This document shows positions 49,701 through 61,600 of a stretch of DNA of 64,000 nt, one piece after another; within the stretch, counting starts at the first letter, position 1; each line of letters opens with the position of its first letter. The notes beneath the pieces were generated by a model that worked only from the letters and a program-made list of their open reading frames with translations, was not told the origin of the DNA and made no database searches. Made by a program: the position numbers and the translations under genes. Origin of the DNA: Lycocorax pyrrhopterus obiensis (lineage: Eukaryota; Chordata; Aves; Passeriformes; Paradisaeidae); the NCBI GenBank assembly GCA_014706295.1, contig JACSVZ010000004.1, positions 6,266,965-6,330,964 of the forward strand, written 5' to 3'.

Positions 49701-51429
49701 GTCTCACGCTGAGAATTTGGTACTGGATACAGAAAGTTTTCCAGGAACTAGTGATATAAATTTCATTCCATCTCAGTTCTGGTTAAAAGCTGTGACTGTC
49801 AGCTGGCCATACCATGTCTTATGTGGTCAGTCTGCTTGAAAGGTGTTCATCACAAAACTCCCCATTTTTCATATCCATCTTGCTAGCTTTCTCATCTGGC
49901 TGGACAGACATGGAGAAAAGTCTCCTCACTTCTAAAGGATAGGTGTGAGGATGCCTTAATTTCATCAAGAAGCTGGTGCTGCACTGGTTCATGATGAGAT
50001 GTGCTGTGTAGACAAACAGAGAGTTTTCAATGTGCTCCTTTCACAAGCTGTTAAGTCATAAAAAATAAACCTTCGTTGATCAGAGTTCGTTCTGTATGGA
50101 GTGATTTTTCCTGTGCTCAGTGCTGGCCTGACTCTGCATCTGTTGAAGTCAAACTTTTAACAGAATTAGGCCAACTGAGTACTTTTGAATGTCACGCATT
50201 TTAAATATTTTTAGGTTTTTTTTAAGTTTTACGTATCTAATTTTGGCTTTTCTAAAGGAATTTATGGCAAACCTCTTTAAGCATTAACAACCAAACAGGT
50301 ATGAATTCCATCTTCATTCTTCTGCTTCAAAGCAATACTTGTAATAGCACTGAATGACATCCTGCCTTGAGGCCAGTGGCAGCTGTGGCTGATTAGGGAG
50401 GAATGTATAAAGTAGACAGCAGAAAAACCAAAATGGAGATAAAAGCGAAAACACATCATCTCACAGGTATAAGAGAATTTATATATCAAAGCGTGGAGTT
50501 AGGTAATCTAATGTTTAGTTGAAGAGATTATCTTCTAGATCGACAGTAACTATATCTGGATTAAATATATAAGTGTTTTTTCCCTCACCCCATTTTGTTC
50601 TGAAGATGTTACCTGCCCACCGGCTCTGTAAAAGGGACTCTGTTCTGTGGCTGGTGAAATTTAGAAATCATCTTCCCTTTTCTTTTGCTCATGCTGCATT
50701 TCCATTCTAACCGTTGGCTTCCCATTTCTGTAGCAATTACTGCCCCATTCCACTGCATGCAGCTAATATGTTGGTAATCATTTAATATAACTTTGCCTTG
50801 AAACCAGCTACTGTGCTGGAAAATTGGAAGTTAAAAAATGTGCCTGATTTAAAAGAGCATTCAGTTGCAAGTAGTTTGTGATTTGTATAATTCAACATGT
50901 ATTATTTAAAAGAAAAATAGAATCTATCTAATCTCTAATCTACTGGAGTGTTCAAGTCTATCCAAGGATTGTGGCTAAAGTGATAAAGTTGAGGCTTATA
51001 CCAATGATGGCACTGGTTGAGCGAGATTAGGGCTGGTGTTATTCAATATTGTGGTTTAAAACTGGGTGAACTTTGAACAGAATTTGCAGATGAAATGCTG
51101 CTATCTAGGGTAGTCAAGATTTTAAAAGTCTGGAGAGGAATTTTCGAAGCATCTGCCAAAACTGAGTAAATTAACAGGCTGATGAGAGATACAGTTCTTG
51201 GAAATGTGTATTAGAAAGCTTTTCAAAATTTTTAAATCTATTTTTAGATTCTGTATTAGATTTAACTTCTTGTGGAAATCTCTGTGTCATCATGGACAGA
51301 TAATGAAAAATTTGAAATTAATGAAGTACAACAATGTGGGAGACCTGAACTTAACAACGTCCAAGGGTAGAGCCCCTTTGCTTGTTACTTGCTGTTAGTT
51401 TTGTTATCATAAATTTGTCTACACTGAGT
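46766..51429. other. Intron-like DNA, nothing recognised
   Basis: AT-rich sequence with no recognised repeat family and only short open frames. Confidence 0.4.
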
Positions 51430-52600
51430 GAATCTGTCTACACTTCTGCTCTGCCAGGTTTCCAGTCTCTCTGAGTGTACTGCAGTCAGTCTGAATTTCA
51501 CTCCGTTTGTTTTCATTGATGAGCTGGCCAGTTTTTCTCTTTGTAACATACCCTGTCACCTTACTGATAGTTCCCACACTTCCTCACCTTGTAGATGAGT
51601 TTTCTGTGTATTAATGTAGCAGAAGCTTTTCTAGAGAATGTGGAATATGTGCCCATATATTCCATTGTGATCAGTAACTTGTAATTCTTCTTTTAAAAGT
51701 GCTGAGGGCGTCTTTAGGCTTGATATCCCTTTGGTGAGCTGTGCCAGCAGTTTCTCTTGCAGCTGTACAAACTCCTAATGGTATTGTTTCCTGAACTAAT
51801 AATGTTTCAAGAGTCTGACATGGCTGTGAAGTCAGGGGTTTGTATTTTTCTAGATCGTGGTTATCACTAACCTCTCTTGAGTACAGCTCATATTCTGACC
51901 AGGTGTTAAATATATCTGCTAATGATTTCTCTATCTCTTTGGACATACCTTTCTGAGCTCTGAATTAATTCTGTCTATTCCTGGAGTTATGTCAACCTTC
52001 AAACGTTCTAATTTCTTGATGAGCTGTTCTGGCATGTTACTGATTTTCTTTGGTGTTTATTCTTCCTCCCCCAGGAAATTTATGTCTGATCCTGTCATCA
52101 GTCCCAACCTTGTTTTATGTACAATAAAATAAAGAGTTCATTTTTAAGCAGTCTCTCCTTCCTGTTAGTAAACTGCCATTTGCCATTTCATAGGTGTGCT
52201 TCTGTTTCTCTCAGTGACCTTATGCTCTTTACGCGCTTGAAAAGAAAAAAATCTTTATTTACAATTTCCTCACCTTATGTGAACTTTTCCTTTCATTTTC
52301 CCCCTTTGCTTTCTTTATCAGCGTATCAGTCTCTTAACTGCATGCTATAATCTTTCTAGTTGTCTTCCCTATCTTTATTTTTATACCTTAAATATGTCTT
52401 TTTCATAAATTAATTTTCTTTCATTTTTCTCTTCATTCTCAATATATATTTTACCACACTAGGTTCTGATGCCAGACCACACATCTCACCTTTGGGCATG
52501 TAATAATTGACTTTCAGTACTTTCCATTTCCTTCTCTGTCTTTTCCTCCAGTGCTGTTTTCCATTCACTCTCCCCCACTATTTCAATAATTCCCTTCGCT
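51430..52600 (-). mobile_element. Decayed CR1/L3-like LINE ORF2 region
   Basis: On the minus strand the frame over 51671-51946 reads in order KEIEKSLADIFNTWSE, DLEKYKPLTSQP and TLETLL. This resembles the LINE reverse-transcriptase region in which 'I..ifn.s' is followed by 'NYRPvSLTS' and 'K..E..l'. Upstream on the same strand a frame-shifted continuation contains LERLKVDITPGIDRI, like the 'L...ks.GPDgI' segment that precedes it. Stops and frameshifts are frequent, so the copy is dead. The boundaries are rough. The T-rich part at 52.1-52.6 kb probably corresponds to the region between endonuclease and reverse transcriptase. Confidence 0.5.
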
Positions 52601-55600
52601 GAATTCAGAGGTTTGATTTTTGTGTGCCTGTATTTTTTGCCACATTGTCATCTTAATTAAAACTCTAACTGCATTGTACCCACTGCTGAATAGATTCCAG
52701 GTCTGTCCTCTTCTGCTCAAATCCTACGTGAAGCAGAATTCCTGCTCTTACTGTTTTATGTATGCCCAAGGTGGGGATTTCCTCCCTGGTGCATCCCAGC
52801 GATGCCGTGCTGCAGGATGGGCCCTCACTGAGGCTTTGGGATGGGCTCTGATGCTGCACCTCAGCTTTTCAGGGGAGGAGTGGCAGAGGGAGGTGACTGT
52901 CACTGTGTCCCTTTGGCAGCACAGGGCATCCCCACAGCACCAAGAGCTGCTTTTAGCTGTCAGAGCTACGAAACAGGGCTTTGTAGAGGAGTTCATAGCA
53001 ATCTGAAGTTGTGTTTTAACAATAGGGCTCCAGCCTTGCTGACAGCAAAAGTAATTTATTTTGCAGTCTCTTCACATAGAATAACACAATCACATACAGT
53101 AGATGCTGTCCTTCTGCACTTTGCTATACAGTGTTAATGACTGGCACTTAAATACTTTACAAATTGAATTGCACTTGTATGAGAAACTGGATTGATAAAA
53201 TAAATTACTATATCTTACAGGTTAAGGTTTTGGTTTTGCAATTGTAGCTGTTACAAATTACCTAAACCCCTTTTTATATTGCATTTCACATGGCTATATT
53301 TTACAACCACTCTAATAAAAAATTCTATACAAAAATTGTTTGATATTAATAGTAATCATTAACAACTTGATAGATTCTTGTTAAGTATATTTGCAATACA
53401 TTTAATCTTATTAAACTCAGCTCTAAGTTGTTTCTTCTGAATATTATAGGTCTTTATGAAGCTAGCAGTATAAAGAAGAGATTTCAACCATTTTCGGCCA
53501 AGAATTAGGTTTAGCTTAATGGATCAATTCTTTTCTTATTAAACTGAGTCTGACCAATGCCAAGTAATACATTCAGCATTGATCTTTGTCTCACCCTGCT
53601 GTAGCTTGTGTTCTCTTTATGTACATGAAAAATAAGGTGCCAAGAATGAAAACAATGCCTGTATAATACAAATATAGAATTTTTCAGACTTCCATTCTGC
53701 TTATCCTTTCAGTTTGTTATTAATGTCTTGTTCAATGCTTTTCTAAATGTATTTTTAAAAGAACTTTTCTTTCCATAAAGAATATTTCTCCCTTTCTGTA
53801 ATTAACAAAAAGGAAGATGAATGATAATTTTAAAAGTTCTTTTTACCACTGACAGAGGTAAAAGCCTTGGTAGGGATATCTCATCCTCTATTAGAAGGCC
53901 TACCTGTATCTGTTCAATTTTTTTTATGCATGAGGTTTACACAATGAAGTTTAATTTCTAAATGAAGGGAACCTTGTTAACAACTAGTCTGAAGCGGTGG
54001 CCTCTTGGTCTGTCTTTATAGAAATCCCTTGATTTAATCTGAAATCTGAAAATTACATGAAACTGGAGACGTGATAGTTCCGATAATGACGGAAATTGAA
54101 ATTATCCCAGTGTTTCTGCTGAAACTCGTTTTTGTGCACTTTAAAGTTCAGAGATAAATACTTTGTGAAGACTGAAATTTCAGATGGGAATTCCTTGAGA
54201 ATTTTGCCCTTTTTTAAATTAGTCCCAAAATTTCTCATTTGCTCTACTGAGATCTCATTCAGTGTCCATTTGAACTTATAAACATACCTCAGGTTTTGTT
54301 TACACCGTGGACCTTTTCCAGTATTCCAAGTGTGCCCAGAGGCCAGATTGTAAGTGAAAATATAGGCCTATTATGTTAGTAATATCATGTAAAAGTTAAG
54401 CATCTTCTTTTTCTGTAACCAGAATTGCTGCTGTAGCTTTGTGAATGCAAATAATGGTGAAATAAAATACTAGAACTGTGCTCTCAGAATGCTAGATCAG
54501 AATTTGCAGGGTTCTCCTTGTGTATTTTAAGCGCTTTTCACATTTCACATTTTTAAAATGTGATATATTTAAAAATAATCTAGATATTCAAAAGTGCTTA
54601 TTGCACATGTCCTGTTTAAAATACTGATTATAGAAAGAAAGCCGTTATTGGGAGGTAAAGGTGCTTTCTGCATTTGTGTTTACAATCACATTTGTGCTTT
54701 GAAGGGATGATTCTGAATATGTTTTTGTATGTATTGGTACAGCTGATCAGTACGCAGTACTCTGTATTCATGGTTGGTTCTTTATATCACAGAATATGTT
54801 ATCAGGTCTGGAATCTAGAACCTTCTGTGATAAAATTACAGTCTTCCACCTCTGGAATTAAATATGTGCTGCTTTGTGAGCTCCTAGAAAGCAAAATAAT
54901 TGCAACACTTACATAAATCCCGGATTCCATCCTGTAGAGGGCAATGGTACACATAAATGTAATGTAGTGTGGTACAGAAACACGAGCAGCTGAGACCTGT
55001 AAATCCTTCCAAAGTCGATAATATGATCAGTCCTAAACAGGAACTTGTGTGCTTGCTCTTACTCGCTGGCCTGTGTGGTCATTTAAAACTTGCTGGATGG
55101 GTTTTTTCTTGATCTCTTTTTTTTTCTGTTATATCTAAGTATTTCTGGAGTTAATAAATGACAGAAAATGTTTAAATATTAAGGAACTATGACTGATATA
55201 TTGAAAGCAGATTAAAGAATATGAGTGCCCAAATTCCATGGATTTGTTTAAAAATCCCAGTGTTTAAATATTTGAAAGAATATCAGGTGTGTCAGTAGTG
55301 GGGACTTAAGTGGCACTGAACAGAGTGGTGTGTTTGAAATTAATGATAGTTTTGTGGCATAGAACAGCCACAGAACCCTCTGAATATTTATTTATGGCAG
55401 GTTACAGTGAGAGTTAGGGATGAATTCAGTTTTGTTTTATTCCTTCGTGTCCAAGCTTTACAGTGGCTCTGTGTGAATGAACTCCTGTGTCTTTTTATCA
55501 CTGCACACCTCAGGGTTTAGGCCTGGCTCCAGTACGGACACAGCATTATTATCCAAGGCAGCTGATCTCTAGATCAATACTGGTAAAGTATCCATAAATG

Positions 55601-58600
55601 TTTTCTTGATTTGCTTGAGGAATCTTGCAGGGATGGACCTGAAGGTCCTTGAATGGGGTCAGCTTCTTGTCTCTCTGAGTAGTAAGTATTTGTGTCTCTT
55701 CCTAGGTGGGTGAAGTGAGACAGTGTGGAATTCTGACTAATATCTAGGTGCCACTCACATTTGTATATTCCCATTCCACTGGAGTTGCTTGAGCTCAGCT
55801 GACACAGGGATGTGAGTGAGAGTGAGTTAGCTGAGGTTTTATCCCAGCTCTAACACAATCTGTTCCTCTCAGCCTCTCTCTTTCATAGATCAAAACGACA
55901 GCTTTGCCTTTCATTGCAGGTAAACAGCTGCTTCATTTCTGCAGTGGAGCTCACTTCTTCAGCTGTTTGGAATGAGCTGCTGTTGGCATAGTTGGATTAC
56001 CAAAAGAGAGCTTTTCCAGGTTCTGGGGGACATTTGGTTTCCTAAGACTTTTCAGATGTCTGCAAACGTAGCTTAATTTCAGACAGGCTGCGCACCCTGG
56101 GATCTCCCACTGACTTTGCATTTTTCATTTATTTCAGCTCCTCTTCTTTGCAACTTTCTTCACTGCAGCTTAAAATGAGTCCCTGCCCAGTGCTGTTTCC
56201 AGCAATATTTATTTTGTCTCTCTCTGATACAAACCTTGTCAGAAGGATCCATGTCAGTGTACTCCAAAGGCAGGCTGACTGTATCATCCCTCATTTTGGT
56301 GTCTTGCAGCCTATTTGCAAAAGATTTTAAAAGATAGAGTGATAGGAGAAAGAGGAAAATTGCATTACATTCACTGAAATGAAGTTTCAGAACTTAATCC
56401 TCAGATTAATAAAAGCCAGGAGGGGAAGGGCCAAGAATAAGTCAGTAGTGAGGAGACCTCAGCTCCGAACCTGGCACCTCTCTGTGATTGTGTTTGTGCT
56501 GTCTCCAGGATAGGAACTTCAAAGGTCTCCTGGAAGCCAAGAGCGAACTGCAGCAACTGTGTTTTGTCGTCCCCTCTGCTCGCTCTGGAGTGTGCACATA
56601 TGTGGCTCAGAAGTAGGAACAGATGATAAACTATTGTTTTGAATAAATAAATCTTGAGGGTGTCTCTATTGCTGTTCTCTTTAACCTCATTTGTTTACCT
56701 TAGAACATTTTCTTAAAGTTTTCTGTACATGTCTGTCTGTAGAGCAGCATTGTTTTGTTCTGTACCAGGGAAACTTGTAGGCATTGCAGTAGGAATTGGA
56801 TGCAAAAATCTGGGACTGGATGGGATTTAAATGGCTTTGCTTTTAAAACAGAGTTGCTGTTTGCCTTCAAACAAATGTCTGAAGTGATGTTATGATACAA
56901 AATCTACAAAGCTGTTGAAAGGAGATGCATTTCAAGTGTGCAGCTCCGGTGCCTCGAGAACAGGTAAAATCTAACAGATGTGTTTTCCTATGCATTGTTA
57001 AAAATCTTCTGTTTTCTGCAGTGCAGAACTTCAATATTTTCCGTTCTGCCGTATGTAAGGAATACACTTTTAAATACTATTTAGTCTGTCAAGCTCTTAG
57101 TACATATGGCTTAAAACTGAAGATCCTATTTAGATACAGATTTTTTATGCAAATGAATGAACTGCTAGAAATCAATAATGTATTTGTGTGTAAACAGAAT
57201 GCATGCCTTGCCTAGACTTTTAACCTGATAGATGGCAGACCCATAATAACCTTTTTTTTAACTAAATACTTCAATTCTTAACCAAGCCTTTCACTTGCTG
57301 TGATAACAACATATTTCTAGAATTTTTCCTGTTTGTATACAAGCCTTCAGGACAACATACAGTATTCAATCAACAAATGTCTAAGCCACATGCCAGTATT
57401 GTTGGGCTGTTGGCTACAGAGAAATTTTAGTCATCACAATAAAAGGAGCAGTTTTGCCTTATTAGTGTGCTGTTAATCCCACCAGAAGTGGGAGTATCCT
57501 ACTCAAACTGCAATCCAAGGGAGTTCCATCTCAGACGAGAATTTAGGCTGGCCAGAATTTAAAATCCCAAGAGATTTTAAGGTGGGATTTTTAAATAGAA
57601 ATGTTTCAATTAAATTGCCGCATTACACATTCCAAAAGAAATTTATCGTAACTTTTTCTCAAACTTTATTCTTCATTTTGAGAATTCTTCCCCCATTTTA
57701 ATGTTTTGATATTGCTGTTTTCTCGTTTTTGTTTTCCTAGTGGCTCTTATCACTGTGTAGCTTCAGAAAAATACCAGTTTTACCAAAATAGGCACCGAGC
57801 AAGAAAATAAAAATACGACTGTTCACACAGTTCTGCTTCCAGGCAGGAAGCCTTTGGTCTAGGTCAAGGTTATTTCCATGTGTTCAGCCAGCAGCTTGCT
57901 CCATATCCACAGTGTGCTGAGAAGCAGGGAAGGACATGTGTTTGGTCAGCTCTTCCAAGGAAATTCCTGCCTGCTCTCCAGTCTGGAAGGGAAGGACGCT
58001 CCAGAGGATTTATGGGCAGGGGCTCTTTCTGCCCCAGGGCCTGTGCACACGTTCCTGAGAGAAGCCTGTGCTCCAAACTGCTTCTTTACAGTTATGTGGG
58101 CTTCAAAAATGAGCTGAAAATGAAGTTATGCTTCAGGTGATCATATGCAGTGTCATCTGCTCTTGTAAGATTTAGATAAATGCAGGCTTGCTAAAAGACA
58201 ATTAGCCATAGATTTTAATCAAATTTAGTCAATAATTGACGTAGTGAGAGCAATGAATACTGCAGCTTGTTGGGTAGTTCTTCTCTTTGGCTGTGTTTTA
58301 CTGGCTTGGAGGCCAGACCTTGACCTGTCCAAAATAGATTGAATTTTTAAAAAACCATGGATCTGGTTGAGCCAGCTTCTCTTCCAATTCCACTACGTAA
58401 GTACATGAGGAAGAAGGAACCAAAGAAGATGGATAATTGATACCTCAAATTGATAGCGTAACGTGGTGATCAATTTGGAGGTGCTTATGTGAGTGCCCTG
58501 TGGGGTGCCTTCTTTATCTCCACATATACCCTGGAATACTGCAGAAGGTCATGTCTGAAATCAGCATGGGGATCAAGCATATGCATGTGAGAAGCTCAGT

Positions 58601-61600
58601 GTGTTAGGAAATAGGTGGAAACAGAGCCTGGAGATGAAGGAAGGTGCAATGCAAAATGAATAATTGCAGGGCTATAGACAGGTGTCAAGGCAACTGTGAA
58701 AATGAACCTGGAGTGGTGTGTGTGTGTTGTGTAACTGTACAGACTGACCCCCAGTGCAGCCTTACCCACTTTCTCCTCATATGTTAAAATAAATTTAAAC
58801 CATTTTTCTTACCAATTTGGCAGACCAGAGGCCCGTTTTGCTCCATTGCCTGGCTGAGAGACCTCCAGCCCTTGCTGGAGAAACCAGCACTGAGATTGAA
58901 AGAGTTCCCTCCTTTGGTCCATTCAGCCCTCACTTCTCTCCTGAAGAAAGCCATTAAAAGTGTTGTCAGGTGTGCTGCTGCTGTTAAATAATAATGGCAA
59001 ACATCCATTAGGAGTCAGACCTGAAACTACCAAATTCAGTTTGTATAGACTAACAAATGGCCATTAGGCAGTAATGACCTATGTTTGATCCCACAAAACC
59101 GCTTCCATTTCCAAATGCCAAGGATAATAAAGAAGACTGGAAGGCTTCTGCAAGTCAGTAGGCTTGGGCTTCTTCACATCAGTAAGACAGAAAATGTGTG
59201 GCCTTCCCAAAGTCCCACACTGCGTTAGGCTGCTCCATCAGGTGTCTCTTCCAATACCCACTGCATGGAGCAGTAGGGATCAGCTACCTGGCCTACTGGA
59301 GCAGCCAGGCTCTCTCTTATCCTGGACCACTTGCTGCTTGCACACATTTAAGCAATTCCATAATGGAATAATTCACCATTTTTATTGCATAGTAAGTTTG
59401 TGAGTTGCTTTTTAATTTCAGTTTGGATCAAAGATTGTTTTGGCAATGGAAGGGTTGCTCTTGGAGGACGTAGTTATGCAGACTTAAGGAATGGGAAGTG
59501 TTTGCTAGATTGTCCTGTCTGTGTTTAGGATTTCTCTTACCGCCAGTTCCACTTTTACCAAAACCTCTGAGGAGCAGGAACACGCTGAGGTGCGGTGGCT
59601 TAGCCCTGACGTAGGGCTTTTCTAGGCTGTGCCTCAGTTCTGAGCTTTCTGGGTGGCACTGAAATCCTTCTGTAGCTTAGACCTGCACTTAGGGCAGGAT
59701 GTGCAGCACAAACCCTTGGAACAGAGACGCTGTTCAGTACTGAATTAAGCTGGTTTAAAATCATACCTTTAGGAGAACAAATGTGCCTTGGTATCATGAG
59801 GAACTTTTGAACACTCAGAAAACTGAACTACTAAAAACCATAGGTCTTGAGCTGGTCCTTGTATTGCCTTTCCACACACAAGGAGTGTTGGACTTTCAAA
59901 TGGATCATTTTGAATATTTTTCTAGGTATCTTTTAGCTTTTTATATTAGCAGTTGTTACAGAGGAGATTTTTAATAAGCAACATAATAAAATGTGTTCTA
60001 ATAAAGCACATTTTAATCTTTTTCCTATTCACCCTTTTTAAAAAACTGAAAAATGAATTAACAGTTTGTTAATCCAAAAAAAAACTTCTGATAACATGAA
60101 CATTTAAATAACTATATAACTGCAAATGCATATTAAAATAAGTTCAACTATTTAAAAACAATTACGAATCACTTACAATAGTCATCTAATGTATACTTAA
60201 AGGCAAATAGAGATTGTATATTTTTCAAATGGATGGAAAAACTATTCCAGCCACTTGGTGTCTGAGAAGCAAATGACTGATTGCTTTTCTGGTATTAAAC
60301 TGGGGGACTGCAAACATTAAAAAAATCACTAGACCTTGAATTATATCAAAATATAATTGGAGTAAAATAATTCAGAAGATAATTCAGTCTTGCTACTAAT
60401 GTCGTTTACACAGATAGCAATGCTAATATTTTTTCCTTTGTTGTAGACTTAGTCAGTTTAACTCTGTGGGTGCCAACCTGACCCTCTGCACCAGGGACCA
60501 TTTCTGTTTAAAGGTCAGCTTTTGGGCCTAATTTTTTCCCTGGAAAACATCCTGTATTTTTGTAGGCCCGTTTGTGACATACAGAGGAATAATGCAGGTG
60601 CTGCAGCACTCAAAAGAGATTTCCTAAGATTCTTAGGAATTTCAAGGTCTAAATAAACACACAGTAAGAATTTCCAGAGCACCTGAGAAACTGGAGTTGC
60701 TCAAATACATTTGAAAACCTGGTCTTTATTCACTGGACTAATTCTGTATAATTCCTTTAAGGCCATGGAGGTGTTTTATTGAGGAATTCTGAAGGAAATA
60801 AGAGTAACAGTTGCCCTGCCAGATAATGTACTGCTTTATGGCTCACCTTTTGGGCACTGTTGGTTTCTATATTCTGCGTTCTATATCTCTAACAGCTTTG
60901 CCATGACCAAACCTGTTTAATGCGTGGCCTGAAAACAGAAAAAACGCAGCCTGAGTTTCAGAGTGTGCAGAGCTGCCCTTTGAAATTCTCATCCCTTCAA
61001 GGAGCTCCAAATTCAGCACACAAAACTCAGCTTCCCCAAATGACCGGTTGCTTTTGAAAACTGTGGCTAACACTTAAAGAATTCTCTGTCAGCAGATTTC
61101 CACGCCTGAAGTATAAGCAGATGAATGGAAGTTGTTGTAAGAGTGAAATATTTACTCACTCTGGTCCTCATCTGGGTGACCCAGAGATCAATGAAAGCGA
61201 TATTGATGTCGTAGGAGGCCAAGGTTCAAACCCAACTCGGTGCCAGCATGCAAATGGATCCATATCCTGCGAATGCTGTGCTCTCCCTCACAGATAAAAT
61301 CACTGTGTTGGTTGGGAAGGGAAGCACTGAACACAGCAAGGTTTGTTCTTTTGCCACTGGCTGTACACGGTGAGAGGCACAGTATTATCCCAGTAAAACT
61401 CAAAGTATGATGAACCAGAAGAAATACTGTCCTTTCAGGGTTTTTTTGCTTCATGGAAAATTCCAAGGAGAGTGCAAAGGTGGAAAGATGATATACAACA
61501 TTTTCCCCATGAAGTGCCTGCTGAAAAATGGAAATGTTGTTTTCCTGAGTCTGTCCTGTTCAGCGGACTTTGTGTGATGAAGAAGGGCTGCTCTAGCTCC

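Noticed and set aside
54053..54238. 61-codon minus-strand frame with several CpGs
   Set aside because: No splice sites, motif or family resemblance was found. It was not strong enough to list as a gene.
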